Assembly (NCBI GenBank): GCA_903828245.1
Contig: CAIKLP010000046.1
Coordinates: 1 to 64,000, forward strand
Direction of reading: 5' to 3'
DNA: 64,000 nucleotides
Origin: an uncultured bacterium
GTDB lineage: Bacteria; Bacteroidota; Bacteroidia; Sphingobacteriales; Sphingobacteriaceae
The notes under the pieces: model-generated
Told to the model about the DNA's origin: nothing
Databases searched by the model: none
The model's input: only the letters and a program-made list of their open reading frames with translations
Position numbers and translations under genes: made by a program
Shown: positions 8,847 through 19,491 of the stretch, one piece after another
Numbering within the stretch: position 1 is the stretch's first letter
Layout of the letters: the number at the start of each line of letters is the position of its first letter

Positions 8847-11800
8847 ATGTCATATAAAAAAGAAAATAAGATCAAAAGTAATTTCACCTCGATCACCATT
8901 AGTTTAGCATCTCCCGAAGCAATTTTGGAGCGTTCTAGTGGAGAGGTTTTAAAACCTGAAACGATCAACTATCGTACTTACAAACCGGAACGTGATGGTT
9001 TGTTTTGCGAGCGAATTTTCGGTCCAGTAAAAGATTACGAATGTCATTGCGGTAAATACAAACGTATTCGTTACAAAGGTATCGTTTGTGATCGTTGTGG
9101 TGTAGAAGTTACAGAGAAGAAAGTTCGTCGTGAGCGCATGGGACACATTGCCCTTGTAGTTCCGGTTGCACACATCTGGTACTTCCATTCTTTACCGAAC
9201 AAAATCGGATACTTATTAGGTTTACCTACTAAGCGTTTAGATTTAATTATTTACTACGAGCGTTATGTAGTGATACAAGCTGGTCTTAAAGAACAAGACG
9301 GCATCAATAAAATGGATTTCTTAACGGAAGAAGAGTACCTAGATATCTTAGATACTTTACCAAAAGAAAATCAATATTTAGATGATACCGATCCAAATAA
9401 ATTCATTGCCAAAATGGGTGCGGAAGCTATTCAAGATTTATTGAGTAGAATTAAATTAGATGAACTTTCTTATGATTTAAGAAATAAAGCTAATACCGAA
9501 ACTTCTCAACAAAGAAAGAACGAAGCATTAAAACGTTTACAAGTTGTAGAAGCATTCAGAGATGCAAACAAGCACATTGAAAATCGTCCAGAATGGATGA
9601 TCGTTAAAATTGTGCCGGTTATTCCTCCTGAGCTGCGTCCATTAGTTCCATTGGAAGGTGGCCGTTTTGCAACTTCAGATTTAAATGATTTATACCGTCG
9701 TGTAATTATTAGAAATAATCGTTTAAAGAGATTAATTGAAATCAAAGCACCAGAAGTTATTTTAAGAAATGAAAAACGCATGCTTCAAGAAGCAGTAGAT
9801 TCATTATTTGATAACTCTCGTAAAGTGAACGCTGTGAAAACAGAAGGTAACCGTGCGTTGAAATCTTTATCAGATATTTTAAAAGGTAAACAAGGTCGTT
9901 TCCGTCAAAACTTATTAGGTAAGCGTGTCGATTATTCTGCACGTTCGGTAATTGTTGTTGGGCCTACTTTGAAACTACATGAATGTGGTTTACCAAAAGA
10001 TATGGCAGCTGAATTATTCAAACCATTTATCATTCGTAAAATGATAGAAAGAGGTGTGGTTAAAACAGTAAAATCTGCTAAGAAAATTGTTGATCGTAAA
10101 GATCCAATTGTTTGGGATATTTTAGAAAATGTATTGAAAGGTCATCCGGTATTATTAAACCGTGCACCTACATTACACAGATTAGGTATTCAAGCTTTCC
10201 AACCAAAATTAATTGAAGGAAAAGCAATTCAATTACATCCATTAGTTTGTACAGCGTTCAACGCCGATTTTGACGGTGACCAGATGGCGGTGCATTTACC
10301 ATTAGGTAATGCGGCAATTGCGGAAGCGCAATTATTGATGCTTGCATCACACAATATCTTGAACCCTGCAAATGGTACTCCAATTACGGTACCTTCACAA
10401 GACATGGTACTTGGTTTATACTACATGACAAAAGGTAGAAGAACTGAGCCAGGACATGTGATCAAAGGACAAGACAGAATTTTTTATTCTCCAGAAGAAG
10501 TAATTATTTCATTGAATGAAGGTCAATTAGATTTGCATGCATTCATTAAAGTAAAAACACAAACCATAGAGAATGGAGCGTTTGTTCAAAGAATTATTGA
10601 AACTACAACGGGTAGAGTTTTATTCAACCAAGTAGTGCCAACAGAAATGGGATACATCAACGAGTTGTTGACCAAAAAATCATTGCGTGATATTATCGGA
10701 GACATTGTGAAAACAACCGGTATGGATCGTGCAGCTAGGTTCTTAGATGATATCAAAGAATTAGGATTTAAAATGGCTTTCCGTGGTGGTTTATCGTTTA
10801 ATCTTCAAGACTTAACTATTCCTGCAGAAAAAGCAAGTTTAATTAAGAAAGCTTCTGACGAAGTAGAAGAAGTAATGGGTAACTATAACATGGGATTCAT
10901 TACCAACAACGAGCGTTACAATCAAATCATCGATATCTGGACTCGTATCAATTCAAGATTGACAGATAATGTGATGAAGCAATTAGCAACCGACAACCAA
11001 GGATTCAACTCTGTTTACATGATGTTAGATTCTGGAGCGCGTGGTTCTAAAGAGCAAATTCGTCAGTTATGTGGTATGAGAGGTTTGATGGCGAAGCCAC
11101 AAAAATCTGGTTCGGGTGGAGAGATTATCGAGAATCCAATTTTATCAAACTTTAAAGAAGGTCTTTCGGTATTAGAGTACTTTATTTCTACTCACGGTGC
11201 GCGTAAAGGTTTGGCGGATACTGCCTTGAAAACAGCGGATGCGGGTTACTTAACTCGTCGTTTAGTGGATGTTGCACAAGACATGATCGTAAACGTTCCA
11301 GATTGCGGTACTTTAAGAGGAATTCTTACTTCAGCATTAAAAGACAACGAAGAAATCATCGAGCCATTATACGATCGTTTATTAGGTCGTGTTTCTGTTC
11401 ATAATGTATTTGACATAGTTACCGGCGAATTATTAGTGGAAGCAGGTGCACAAATCACAGAAGAAATTGGAAAGAAAATTGAAACTTCTACCGTAGAAGC
11501 AGTAGAGATTCGTTCGGTATTAACTTGTGAAGCGAAGCGCGGTGTTTGTGCTAAATGCTACGGTCGTAACTTAGCATCTGGCCGTATGGTACAGATGGGA
11601 GAAGCGGTTGGTGTTATTGCAGCACAATCTATTGGTGAGCCAGGTACTCAGTTAACATTAAGAACTTTCCACGTGGGGGGTACTGCATCTAACATTGCTG
11701 CAGAATCAACAATCGTTGCTAAGTTTGAAGGTAAAATTGAACTAGAAGGAATTCGTACAGTTCAATTGAAAACAGAAGAAGGCAAAATAGATGTTGTGTT

Positions 11801-13115
11801 AGGTCGTTCGGGTGAATTCAGAATCGTAGACGAAAAATCTGGTCGTATCATTATGACAAATAACATTCCTTACGGAGCACATCTTTTCATTAAAGATGGT
11901 CAGAAGTTGAAAAAAGGAGATGTGATTTGCGGATGGGATCCATACAACGCAGTAATTATTTCTGAGTTTGATGGTAAAATTGATTTCGAATTTATTGAAG
12001 AAGGAATCACTTTCCGTGAAGAGTCTGATGAGCAAACAGGTCACAAAGAAAAAGTAATTATTGATAGTCGTGATAAAACAAAAAATCCTTCTATTAAAAT
12101 TGTAGATAAGAAAGAGTTAATTAAGTCGTACAACATTCCAGTAGGCGCGCATATCGCAGTAGAAAAAGGCGATAAAGTAATTGCTGGTCAAGTAATCGTA
12201 AAAATTCCTCGTTCAACTGGTAAAACCCGAGATATTACAGGTGGTTTACCTCGTGTAACAGAATTATTCGAGGCGCGTAACCCTTCTAATCCAGCGGTTG
12301 TAACAGAAATCGACGGTGTAGTAACTTTAGGTGGTGTGAAGCGTGGTAACAGAGAAATTATTATCGAACCAAAAGATGGTACTTCTAAAAAATATTTAGT
12401 TTCTTTATCGAAACACATTTTAGTTCAAGATAACGACTTTATCAAAGCGGGTATGCCATTGTCTGATGGTTCTATCACACCTTCAGATATTCTTTCGATT
12501 AAAGGACCTTCTGCAGTACAAGAATACTTAGTAAATGGAGTACAAGAAGTTTACCGTTTACAAGGTGTAAAAATCAACGACAAACATTTCGAAGTAATTG
12601 TTCGTCAGATGATGCAGAAAGTAATTATCGAAGATCAAGGAGATACTAAATTCTTAGAATTAGAATCAGCTGATAAATTTGACTTCATGGAAGAGAACAA
12701 TTGGATCTACGACAAAAAAGTAGTAACCGATCCAGGAGATTCTCCAAATGTAAAAGCGGGTCAGATTATTACTGTTCGTAAACTACGCGATGAAAACTCG
12801 GTGTTGAAACGTAAAGACCAAAAATTAGTGGAATCTAGAGATGCAGTATCTGCCACTTCAAGACCATTGTTACAAGGTATTACAAGAGCATCATTGGGAA
12901 CTAAATCATTCATCTCTGCAGCTTCCTTCCAGGAAACTACGAAGGTCTTGAATGAGGCAGCAATTCATGGTAAAATGGATAGTTTATTAGGCTTGAAAGA
13001 AAACGTGATCGTAGGTCACTTAATTCCTTCAGGTACTGGTATCAGAAAATATGATCGTATGATTGTAGGTTCGAAAGAAGAATACGAAGCTTTATTAGCT
13101 TCTAAAGAAGACTAA
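8847..13115 (+). CDS. rpoC: DNA-directed RNA polymerase subunit beta'
   Basis: This is the catalytic clamp subunit, about 1422 residues. The N-terminal zinc-binding cysteines ([20 protein letters not shown]), the active-site NADFDGD (about 472-478), the second zinc site ([13 protein letters not shown]) and the trigger-loop region ([19 protein letters not shown]) are all visible. I start at the ATG giving [13 protein letters not shown], matching the family N-terminus, rather than the in-frame TTG three codons earlier. It ends in a strong intrinsic terminator at 13136, which closes the ribosomal/RNA polymerase block. Confidence 0.98.
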   Translation: MSYKKENKIKSNFTSITISLASPEAILERSSGEVLKPETINYRTYKPERDGLFCERIFGPVKDYECHCGKYKRIRYKGIVCDRCGVEVTEKKVRRERMGHIALVVPVAHIWYFHSLPNKIGYLLGLPTKRLDLIIYYERYVVIQAGLKEQDGINKMDFLTEEEYLDILDTLPKENQYLDDTDPNKFIAKMGAEAIQDLLSRIKLDELSYDLRNKANTETSQQRKNEALKRLQVVEAFRDANKHIENRPEWMIVKIVPVIPPELRPLVPLEGGRFATSDLNDLYRRVIIRNNRLKRLIEIKAPEVILRNEKRMLQEAVDSLFDNSRKVNAVKTEGNRALKSLSDILKGKQGRFRQNLLGKRVDYSARSVIVVGPTLKLHECGLPKDMAAELFKPFIIRKMIERGVVKTVKSAKKIVDRKDPIVWDILENVLKGHPVLLNRAPTLHRLGIQAFQPKLIEGKAIQLHPLVCTAFNADFDGDQMAVHLPLGNAAIAEAQLLMLASHNILNPANGTPITVPSQDMVLGLYYMTKGRRTEPGHVIKGQDRIFYSPEEVIISLNEGQLDLHAFIKVKTQTIENGAFVQRIIETTTGRVLFNQVVPTEMGYINELLTKKSLRDIIGDIVKTTGMDRAARFLDDIKELGFKMAFRGGLSFNLQDLTIPAEKASLIKKASDEVEEVMGNYNMGFITNNERYNQIIDIWTRINSRLTDNVMKQLATDNQGFNSVYMMLDSGARGSKEQIRQLCGMRGLMAKPQKSGSGGEIIENPILSNFKEGLSVLEYFISTHGARKGLADTALKTADAGYLTRRLVDVAQDMIVNVPDCGTLRGILTSALKDNEEIIEPLYDRLLGRVSVHNVFDIVTGELLVEAGAQITEEIGKKIETSTVEAVEIRSVLTCEAKRGVCAKCYGRNLASGRMVQMGEAVGVIAAQSIGEPGTQLTLRTFHVGGTASNIAAESTIVAKFEGKIELEGIRTVQLKTEEGKIDVVLGRSGEFRIVDEKSGRIIMTNNIPYGAHLFIKDGQKLKKGDVICGWDPYNAVIISEFDGKIDFEFIEEGITFREESDEQTGHKEKVIIDSRDKTKNPSIKIVDKKELIKSYNIPVGAHIAVEKGDKVIAGQVIVKIPRSTGKTRDITGGLPRVTELFEARNPSNPAVVTEIDGVVTLGGVKRGNREIIIEPKDGTSKKYLVSLSKHILVQDNDFIKAGMPLSDGSITPSDILSIKGPSAVQEYLVNGVQEVYRLQGVKINDKHFEVIVRQMMQKVIIEDQGDTKFLELESADKFDFMEENNWIYDKKVVTDPGDSPNVKAGQIITVRKLRDENSVLKRKDQKLVESRDAVSATSRPLLQGITRASLGTKSFISAASFQETTKVLNEAAIHGKMDSLLGLKENVIVGHLIPSGTGIRKYDRMIVGSKEEYEALLASKED

Positions 13116-13135
13116 TCATTCTTTTATAATATTCC

Positions 13136-13170
13136 AAAAAACCCCGCTTCATTGTGGGGTTTTTTGTTTT
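13136..13170 (+). terminator. Intrinsic terminator after rpoC
   Basis: AAAAAACCCC (13136-13145) pairs with GGGGTTTTTT (13156 onward) around a short loop, and the T run continues. This is the clearest terminator of the first 13 kb. Confidence 0.92.
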
Positions 13171-13174
13171 TAAA

Positions 13175-13206
13175 TTGTACAAAAAATAAAAAGAAATATA
13201 TCTTTA
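13175..13206 (+). promoter_or_regulatory. Candidate Bacteroidota promoter for the DUF3467 gene
   Basis: TTG (13175-13177), 21 bp spacer, then TATCTTTA (13199-13206), a one-base variant of the Bacteroidota -7 element TAnnTTTG. The predicted transcript start is about 20 bp before the ATG at 13233. Confidence 0.5.
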
Positions 13207-13232
13207 TATTTAATATTAATCAATCAAAAAAG

Positions 13233-13541
13233 ATGGAAGAGATCAACGACCCCAATCAAATTAACATAGAATTATCGGAAGAAATTGCCGAAGGAATTTA
13301 TTCAAACTTAGCCATCATTACGCATTCTAATGCAGAGTTTGTGCTTGATTTTATTCGCATGATGCCAGGTGTACCCAAAGCAAAAGTAAAAGCAAGAATT
13401 ATTTTAACGCCGCAACATGCCAAAAGATTATTGGCTGCATTAACTGATAACTTGCGTAAATACGAAGAAGTACATGGAAAAGTTAAACTCGAGGAACAAG
13501 CGTTTCCATTGAGTTTTGGCGGGCCAACGGCACAAGCTTAA
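13233..13541 (+). CDS. DUF3467 family protein
   Basis: This 102-residue cytoplasmic protein starts MEEINDPNQINIELSEEIAE and has the family core (AEGIYSNLAIITHSNAEFVLDF and KAKVKARIILTPQHAKRLL). The family is widespread in Bacteroidota and has no established function, as far as I know. I place the start at the ATG after the candidate promoter; the longer frame back to 13152 runs through the rpoC terminator and is not credible. It converges with the MFS gene, the two reading frames overlapping by about 4 bp at their 3' ends. Confidence 0.88.
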   Translation: MEEINDPNQINIELSEEIAEGIYSNLAIITHSNAEFVLDFIRMMPGVPKAKVKARIILTPQHAKRLLAALTDNLRKYEEVHGKVKLEEQAFPLSFGGPTAQA

Positions 13542-14776
13542 TTTTTAATTTGCTCTTTTGCCAGGTGTGCTTTGATTAAAAAGTGATACCACAAAACAGC
13601 TATGGCATAAATGCCGGCAGTGATTAAAAACACATTGGCATAGGCATAACCATTTTTGCGTAGTACCGAAAAAATAATTGCTGAAAAAAACCAACTCCCC
13701 GACCAAATTGATGCAGTTAATGCAGAAATAATTTCTTGGTTTTTTGGTCCAACATATTGCATCACCAGCTCCGAACTTACGGGTGCAGCCATATTCATTA
13801 AGGGCTGTCTAATTAGAAAAAAGAATATGGCAAAATAAACGCTGTATTCGAATGTTGCATAGAATTCGGTACAAGCCAACAGCGCCAAAGAAATAACTGC
13901 AATACTTTGTGTGCGCGTAATGGCAATTTTATATCCATATTTTGCCCGAACATGCGGAACTAATAAAGCCGCGCCCGCAACGGTAATAGAAGAGAAGCTA
14001 TTGAGCAGGGCAAAATTATCAGATTCCATTTTAAATACTTTAAAGAAAAATAAATTGATGAATGGAATCGTTAAGCCAGCGCCAATGGCTAAAAGCAACG
14101 AAGGTGTCATGGCAAAGGCGATCGTTCCCCAGTCGAAGCCAGAGAGGCTTAAACGACTACCCTCGAATATAGGGATCACTTCTTTTTGTTGCATCTTAAA
14201 AATAAAATAAATACTGATACCAGATAAGAGGGCTAATAATAAAAGAGATTTAAATTCATCAAAGTAAAGTGGATTGAAATGGTTGAGCACAAAAATGATT
14301 ATTCCGGCCAAAATCATGGCTAAACTATAAGTTGCATAGCTCAAAGAAATAGCTGCTGTTTTAGTTTTTTCTGATGTATTTCGAATAATAAAGGGTAGGG
14401 CTAATACCTGAACAATGCCATAGCACATGCCCCAAAGCGCAGCACTGGCATATATCATATCAATTTTTTTAATTTCTGCAGCAATTAAAATACTGATACT
14501 GAAAATAAAAACACCAATGGCTGCGATATAAAATAAGGGTTTTAAGTTTCTTCCTTTTATGAATAATCCTAAAGGAAATGCCAACAACATAACGGTTAAA
14601 AATCTTAAAGAAATAAAGTCTGCAATTTGATGGTCTTCATATCCTTTTTTTGACAAATAAATATTGAGAATCATCATAAAAGATGCATTCACCAATTGAA
14701 TAAAAAATTCGGCAGCAATAAATTGCAATACTATTTTTTCAATATGAAAATAGGGCTTTAGTATTTTGCTCAGCAT
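13538..14776 (-). CDS. MFS-type transporter
   Basis: This 412-residue inner-membrane protein has about 12 hydrophobic helices and a Major Facilitator layout, with a cytoplasmic middle loop near residues 190-215 (KMQQKEVIPIFEGSRLS). The substrate is not evident. The start is the ATG overlapping the miaA stop by one base (TGATG); the longer frame would extend into miaA. Translational coupling to miaA suggests cotranscription, though not a shared function. Confidence 0.8.
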   Translation of the reverse strand: MLSKILKPYFHIEKIVLQFIAAEFFIQLVNASFMMILNIYLSKKGYEDHQIADFISLRFLTVMLLAFPLGLFIKGRNLKPLFYIAAIGVFIFSISILIAAEIKKIDMIYASAALWGMCYGIVQVLALPFIIRNTSEKTKTAAISLSYATYSLAMILAGIIIFVLNHFNPLYFDEFKSLLLLALLSGISIYFIFKMQQKEVIPIFEGSRLSLSGFDWGTIAFAMTPSLLLAIGAGLTIPFINLFFFKVFKMESDNFALLNSFSSITVAGAALLVPHVRAKYGYKIAITRTQSIAVISLALLACTEFYATFEYSVYFAIFFFLIRQPLMNMAAPVSSELVMQYVGPKNQEIISALTASIWSGSWFFSAIIFSVLRKNGYAYANVFLITAGIYAIAVLWYHFLIKAHLAKEQIKN

Positions 14777-15666
14777 CAAATTTGTTGTGCTAAAATGTAG
14801 TCTTTGATTTTTTCGAATTCGTGGAAAGCAAACCACTGGTATTCGGGATCTCTGCGTAGCCAAGTTAGTTGGCGTTTTGCAAATCTTCTGGTGTTTTGTT
14901 TTATAGCTTCGATGCTTTGTTCGAGCGTAATTTGCCCATCTAACATGTCAAAAATCTCTTTGTATCCAACGGTTTTCAAAGCATAACATTCGCGGTTAGC
15001 TAGGTTATTTTTTACTTCTTCCACTAAACCATTGGCCATCATTTGATCTACCCTTTTGTTTATTTTTTCGTAAAGTTTGGCACGCTCGTCGGTAATAGCA
15101 ATTTTGATAATCGCAAAATCTCTTTGTTTTTTCTTACCAGTTAAATGGCTCGAATAGGCTTTGCCACTGAGTGTACTAACCTCTATGGCCCGCATCATTC
15201 TTTGTTTATTTTGAACATCGACTATTGCGTAATAATCGGGATCGAGGCTTGCCAGTCTTGTTTGAAGTTCTTCGGTCGTTTTTGTTTGCAGACTTGCACG
15301 GAGTACGTCATCTCTGAAAGTTAAATCGTCTAAACCCTCGCAAACGGCTTGTGTGTATAGGCCTGAGCCCCCAACTAAAATAGCGTAGGGTTTTTCTTGA
15401 AATATTTTGCTCAATTTAACTAAAGCAATTTTTTCAAAACTACCCGCATCTACTACTTCGCTTACATTATGCGAATCAATAAAATGGTGTGTTGCTTGTG
15501 CGAGTTCGTTGGCATTTGGTTTTGCGGTTCCAATACTTATTTCGCGGTAAAATTGTCGCGCATCTGCAGATATAATTTCGGTTTTAAAGTGCTGTGCTAA
15601 TTGAATGGCTAAAGCTGTTTTGCCAACAGCAGTAGGGCCTGATATAACAATTAGCGTAGCTTTCAA
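14776..15666 (-). CDS. miaA: tRNA dimethylallyltransferase
   Basis: MiaA transfers a dimethylallyl group to A37 of tRNAs that read UNN codons. The P-loop GPTAVGKT lies near the start, followed by the DARQFYREISIGTAKP segment (family DSRQVYR...GTAKP) and the VGGSGLY motif. A TTG start 1 base after the upstream stop gives 296 residues, the usual length, with the P-loop near residue 10. Longer frames up to 15753 would overlap the upstream gene by 86 bp. It couples to the MFS gene downstream. TsaC and CCA transferase in the same run also serve tRNA. Confidence 0.93.
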   Translation of the reverse strand: MKATLIVISGPTAVGKTALAIQLAQHFKTEIISADARQFYREISIGTAKPNANELAQATHHFIDSHNVSEVVDAGSFEKIALVKLSKIFQEKPYAILVGGSGLYTQAVCEGLDDLTFRDDVLRASLQTKTTEELQTRLASLDPDYYAIVDVQNKQRMMRAIEVSTLSGKAYSSHLTGKKKQRDFAIIKIAITDERAKLYEKINKRVDQMMANGLVEEVKNNLANRECYALKTVGYKEIFDMLDGQITLEQSIEAIKQNTRRFAKRQLTWLRRDPEYQWFAFHEFEKIKDYILAQQI

Positions 15667-15667
15667 T

Positions 15668-16282
15668 TTAGTCTTCTTCTTGGTTAAAGTCTTCGTCTTG
15701 AACATCATCAAATTCGGAAGGTTCTTCTTCCTCCTGTTCGTCTGAAGGTTCATCTGGATGAGCTTCTATGCCCATTGCCTCCACTTCTTCTTCGTCCTCG
15801 TCGCCCAATCCAAATTCATTTAAGAAATCGAGGTCGTCGTTGGCTACGGTTGGAATAATAGGAGTATTGCCAAACTGCTTTGGTGCAATGCCAGTTGTTT
15901 TGGTGCATAAAGGGTATTGGAGTTTCGGATCTTCGTTAACGTTAATTTTCACTAACTGAATATAAAAAGTCCAAGGTTTTTCTAAATTAAATATATAATA
16001 TATTTTTTGATGGGGATCGATGATGAAATTTTTCAAAATTGATTTTTCCATCAATACTGTTTTTGCAGCATCTTTAATAGTAGATTCGTTTAAGGTAATT
16101 TCTTTGCCTTTGTGCCATTGGTCATTACTCATGTAAAAGCTACTATTGGCTTTTCCATCAAATCCAATAGCAGCGTGTATCGCACGATGCAAATCTTCAA
16201 AACTTTGATTAGATTTTATTTCTATTTCTCTACTTACTTCGTCGTAATCTTCGAAGGTGATTTTAAATTTATATATCGCCAT
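15668..16282 (-). CDS. Plasmid pRiA4b ORF-3-like protein
   Basis: The 204-residue protein begins MAIYKFKITFEDYDEVSREIE and matches the pRiA4b ORF-3-like fold (seen in FQDLHRAIHAAIGF-like FEDLHRAIHAAIGF and the NLEKPWTFYIQL strand). The last 50 residues are extremely acidic (GDEDEEEVEAMGIEA, then many Glu/Asp). Some annotation pipelines call this family an IS1096 passenger protein, but no transposon ends are present here. It ends one base before the miaA TTG start. The function is unknown; the acidic tail could bind a basic partner. Confidence 0.85.
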   Translation of the reverse strand: MAIYKFKITFEDYDEVSREIEIKSNQSFEDLHRAIHAAIGFDGKANSSFYMSNDQWHKGKEITLNESTIKDAAKTVLMEKSILKNFIIDPHQKIYYIFNLEKPWTFYIQLVKINVNEDPKLQYPLCTKTTGIAPKQFGNTPIIPTVANDDLDFLNEFGLGDEDEEEVEAMGIEAHPDEPSDEQEEEEPSEFDDVQDEDFNQEED

Positions 16283-16346
16283 AATGTAAAAACGATTGAA
16301 TGCTAATGCTATTTACAAATTAATTATTTTTTTCTTTCAATCACAA

Positions 16347-17753
16347 TTATTTTGCGATTAATCCTAGTTTTTTTCCTTCATTCATCATCAATTCGTATGC
16401 GGCTGTTTTTTCGTTCGGTATTACTCCTTCTAAAATGGCTTCTCGAATCGCATTTTTAAGTAAACCGACTTCTTTACCAGCAGCTAAACCAAAAGCTTGC
16501 ATAATGTCGTTACCATCGATTGGTGGCTGCCAATTTCTTAATTGATCTTTAGCTTCTACTTCAACAATTTTTTCTTTGACCAGCTCGAAATTGTTTTTAT
16601 ATTTTTTGACCTTGTATTCGTTCTTAGTGGTGATATCTGCATTACACAAAATCATCAGTGCGTCAATATCCTCGCCAGCTTCGAATAATAATCTTCTTAC
16701 TGCCGAGTCGGTTACTGTATTTTGCGCCAATACAATGGGTCTTAAATGAAGCAATACCAGTTTTTGTACCAACTTCATTTTTTCGTTTTGCGGTAATCTT
16801 AATTCTTTAAATATTTTAGGAACCATGCGGGCGCCTTTATCTTCGTGACCGTGAAAGGTCCAGCCATGTTCTGGTTCAAACCTTTTGGTTGCAGGCTTTG
16901 CAATATCATGTAATACTGCCGCCCATCTTAACCACAAATCATCAGTGTTTTCGCAAATATTATCAAGCACTTGTAAGGTATGGTAAAAATTATCTTTATG
17001 TGCTTTACCATTGATGGTTTCTACACCATGCAAATTCGCCATTTCCGGAAATATGATTTGCAACAATCCGGTATTAAATAAATGTTCAAATCCAATCGAA
17101 GGTTTTGCCGAAAGCATTATTTTATTGAGCTCATCGGTGATGCGTTCTTTACTCACAATTTGAATGCGTTCTTTATTTTCGGTGATGGCTTGCAAAGAAG
17201 CCGCATCAATTTTAAAGTTTAATTGCGCTGCAAAACGAATCGCACGCATCATGCGCAGTGGGTCGTCGGAATAGGTTACGTTAGGCTCAAGCGGAGTTCT
17301 AATCAGCTTTTGTTCGATGTCTGTCAAGCCATCGAATGGATCAATTAATTTACCATAGTTTATTTTTGCTAAACTAATGGCTAAGGTATTAATGGTAAAA
17401 TCTCTTCTGTTTTGGTCGTCTTGTAAATTGCCATCTTCTACAATGGGTTTGCGCGAATCGTTTCGATAAGATTCTTTTCTGGCACCCACAAATTCTATTT
17501 CCCAGCCTTTGTAATTCAGCATGGCCGTACCAAAGTTTTTGAAAACATTGACGGCCGTTTTATTGCCAATTTTTAATGCAACGGCTTCGGCAAATTCAAT
17601 TCCATTGCCAATAATTAAAAAATCGATGTCTTTAGATTTTCTATTCAATAATAAATCGCGCACATATCCACCAATCACATAAACCGCTACTTTGCGTTCT
17701 TGCGCTACTTCGGTAATGATTGGAATAATAGGATGTGTTAACAGATTTTTCAA
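16347..17753 (-). CDS. cca: CCA tRNA nucleotidyltransferase / poly(A) polymerase family, with HD domain
   Basis: This 468-residue class II nucleotidyltransferase adds or repairs the 3' CCA of tRNAs. The head domain carries GGYVRDLLL and [10 protein letters not shown] (catalytic Asp pair), then [10 protein letters not shown] and [14 protein letters not shown]. The C-terminal half has an HD phosphohydrolase motif (VLHDIAKP). The start is TTG: an in-frame TAA lies three codons upstream and no nearby ATG precedes the GGYVRD motif. None of the tRNAs seen here encodes CCA, so the enzyme should be essential. It lies 40 bp after tsaC. Confidence 0.95.
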   Translation of the reverse strand: MKNLLTHPIIPIITEVAQERKVAVYVIGGYVRDLLLNRKSKDIDFLIIGNGIEFAEAVALKIGNKTAVNVFKNFGTAMLNYKGWEIEFVGARKESYRNDSRKPIVEDGNLQDDQNRRDFTINTLAISLAKINYGKLIDPFDGLTDIEQKLIRTPLEPNVTYSDDPLRMMRAIRFAAQLNFKIDAASLQAITENKERIQIVSKERITDELNKIMLSAKPSIGFEHLFNTGLLQIIFPEMANLHGVETINGKAHKDNFYHTLQVLDNICENTDDLWLRWAAVLHDIAKPATKRFEPEHGWTFHGHEDKGARMVPKIFKELRLPQNEKMKLVQKLVLLHLRPIVLAQNTVTDSAVRRLLFEAGEDIDALMILCNADITTKNEYKVKKYKNNFELVKEKIVEVEAKDQLRNWQPPIDGNDIMQAFGLAAGKEVGLLKNAIREAILEGVIPNEKTAAYELMMNEGKKLGLIAK

Positions 17754-17793
17754 AAGGTATTATTTATTTGGCGTGAAAATAAGAAAAAAAGCG

Positions 17794-18357
17794 TTATTCC
17801 CTGATAAATTCAAATGTGCCGTTGATCCCTAATTTAATAATGCTCGAAGGTTTCCCTGTGCCATTTTCATTTAAATCACAAACATAATCTGCCGCTGTTA
17901 GAAAATAGGGGTCAATGTCGCTGCGCTCAATTGCTGCAGCTTCGCCCGATAGATTAATAGAAGTAGAAACAATTGGAAATTTAAATTTTTGAATCAGTTG
18001 ATGTGCAAATCCACTCTTCACAAATCGAATACCAATGCTACCATCTTCGTTGATGGCATTTTTTGCTAAATTTTTTGCATTGGGTAAAATAATCGTCATT
18101 GGGCTATCTGCAAATTCTATGAGGCTCCAGGCTATTTCTGGTACTTCTTGAACGTAGGATTGAATTTTATTTTCGTTGTCTAATAGCAGCACAAAACTTT
18201 TAGCAGCAGGTCTTTTTTTTAAAGCAATTACTTTATCAATGGCCACTTCGTTTCTTGCATCGCAACCTAAACCCCAAATGGTATCGGTGGGGTAGAGTAT
18301 GGTTCCACCTACATTTAATATATTAATTGTTTTTTTTATTTCTTCTGTATAATTCAT
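17794..18357 (-). CDS. tsaC: L-threonylcarbamoyladenylate synthase
   Basis: The 187-residue Sua5/YrdC/YwlC-type protein makes threonylcarbamoyl-AMP for the t6A37 modification of ANN-decoding tRNAs. The conserved segments GGTILYPTDTIWGLGCD, ALKKRPAAKSFVLL and STSINLSGE are visible. The size is that of the short TsaC/YwlC form without the Sua5 extension. Its ATG overlaps the glycosyltransferase stop (ATGA), indicating translational coupling. Confidence 0.95.
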   Translation of the reverse strand: MNYTEEIKKTINILNVGGTILYPTDTIWGLGCDARNEVAIDKVIALKKRPAAKSFVLLLDNENKIQSYVQEVPEIAWSLIEFADSPMTIILPNAKNLAKNAINEDGSIGIRFVKSGFAHQLIQKFKFPIVSTSINLSGEAAAIERSDIDPYFLTAADYVCDLNENGTGKPSSIIKLGINGTFEFIRE

Positions 18358-19487
18358 CTCGATAAGATTGATTGATAGAGGCCCATTAATTCAGTTGCAA
18401 TTTTTTCGCCATTAAATTTTTCGACATATTTTTTACCGCTAACAGCCATACTTTTTTGTTTGCTTTCGTCTGCTAATAAATCGGCAATTAAACCGGCTAG
18501 TTCGTCGGCATTGCTTGGTTCAAAATACAAACTGTTGGGGCCACCGGCTTCTGCTAGGCAAGAACCTTTCGCAGCAATTACCGGCGTTTCGGAATGCAAT
18601 GCTTCAATTATTGGAATGCCGAAACCTTCAAATTTAGAAGGGTAAATAAATATATTTGCTGCTTGATAAATAGCTGGCAGATCTTTAAAATCTACTTGAT
18701 TGATTTGAATAACCCGATCGTTTAATGCGTGCTTTTTGATAAATGCATCGATGATTAAGCCATAAGATTTTTTCTTACCGACCATCACTAATTTCAAATG
18801 ACTGGGCAATTGTACCATGGCTTGTAAAATCACCAAAGCATTTTTTCTTTCTTCTATTGTACCTACGTATAATAAATAATTAGCTGGCAGGGCATATTTT
18901 TCTTTTACTAAATTGATGTCAACACTCGTTTTTGTTTTTTCAAAAATAGTATCGCAAGCTTGGTAAATAACTTCAATTTTATTTTCGGCTACTTGGTAAA
19001 ATTCAATAATATCTTTTTTAGTTTGCTCCGAAATGGCAATAATGGTATGCGCAAATTTTACCGCATGTTTAATTTTATTGTCATATATTTTTCGATCAAT
19101 TTTTTTATAATAATGGGGGAATCTTTTAAAAATTAAATCGTGAATGGTAACCACTGTTTTGATATTGGTTTTCTCAATGCCGTCGGGTATTTCGTGGCTT
19201 AAACCATGGTATAAATCTATTTGATCGTGAGCAGCATCTGCAGCAATTCCAAATCGTCTCCAAGCAGCAGAAAATGTTCCGTAAAATAAATTGCGAGGTC
19301 CGCGAATGTGTGCGTGTTTTATATCATGAATAAAATCACTTGCACCATCTGCCACCTTTGTTGGCGTGTATAAATAATATTCGTGCGCAGGAAATACTTT
19401 GCAAATATTACTGATGGTAGAGCGTGCATAATTGCCTAGTCCTGTAAAATTTGCAAAGGCTCTTTTAGCGTCGTAACCTATTTTCAT
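18354..19487 (-). CDS. Glycosyltransferase family 4 protein
   Basis: This 377-residue GT-B enzyme has an N-terminal acceptor half (MKIGYDAKRAFANFTGLGNYAR) and a C-terminal nucleotide-sugar half (YVGTIEERKNALVILQA, IYPSKFEGFGIPIIEAL, with the E-x7-E motif). It resembles mannosyl/glucosyl transferases of cell-surface polysaccharide synthesis, but substrates cannot be read from sequence. I start at the internal ATG four bases after dapD ends; six additional upstream codons would overlap dapD. It is coupled to tsaC downstream. Confidence 0.9.
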   Translation of the reverse strand: MKIGYDAKRAFANFTGLGNYARSTISNICKVFPAHEYYLYTPTKVADGASDFIHDIKHAHIRGPRNLFYGTFSAAWRRFGIAADAAHDQIDLYHGLSHEIPDGIEKTNIKTVVTIHDLIFKRFPHYYKKIDRKIYDNKIKHAVKFAHTIIAISEQTKKDIIEFYQVAENKIEVIYQACDTIFEKTKTSVDINLVKEKYALPANYLLYVGTIEERKNALVILQAMVQLPSHLKLVMVGKKKSYGLIIDAFIKKHALNDRVIQINQVDFKDLPAIYQAANIFIYPSKFEGFGIPIIEALHSETPVIAAKGSCLAEAGGPNSLYFEPSNADELAGLIADLLADESKQKSMAVSGKKYVEKFNGEKIATELMGLYQSILSR

Positions 19488-19491
19488 TTGT

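Noticed and set aside
10500-12700. Short antisense frames inside rpoB and rpoC
   Set aside because: All lie opposite strongly conserved coding sequence, have no ribosomal or family features, and follow the codon structure of the sense gene.
13152-13232. Longer N-terminus for the DUF3467 protein (MWGFLFLNCTK)
   Set aside because: The extra codons read through the rpoC terminator and its T run; the ATG at 13233 follows a plausible promoter and fits the family.
15668-16282. Transposon passenger (IS1096 TnpR-type) annotation for the pRiA4b-like gene
   Set aside because: No inverted repeats, target duplications or transposase lie nearby; the gene is embedded in a tight run of core genes.
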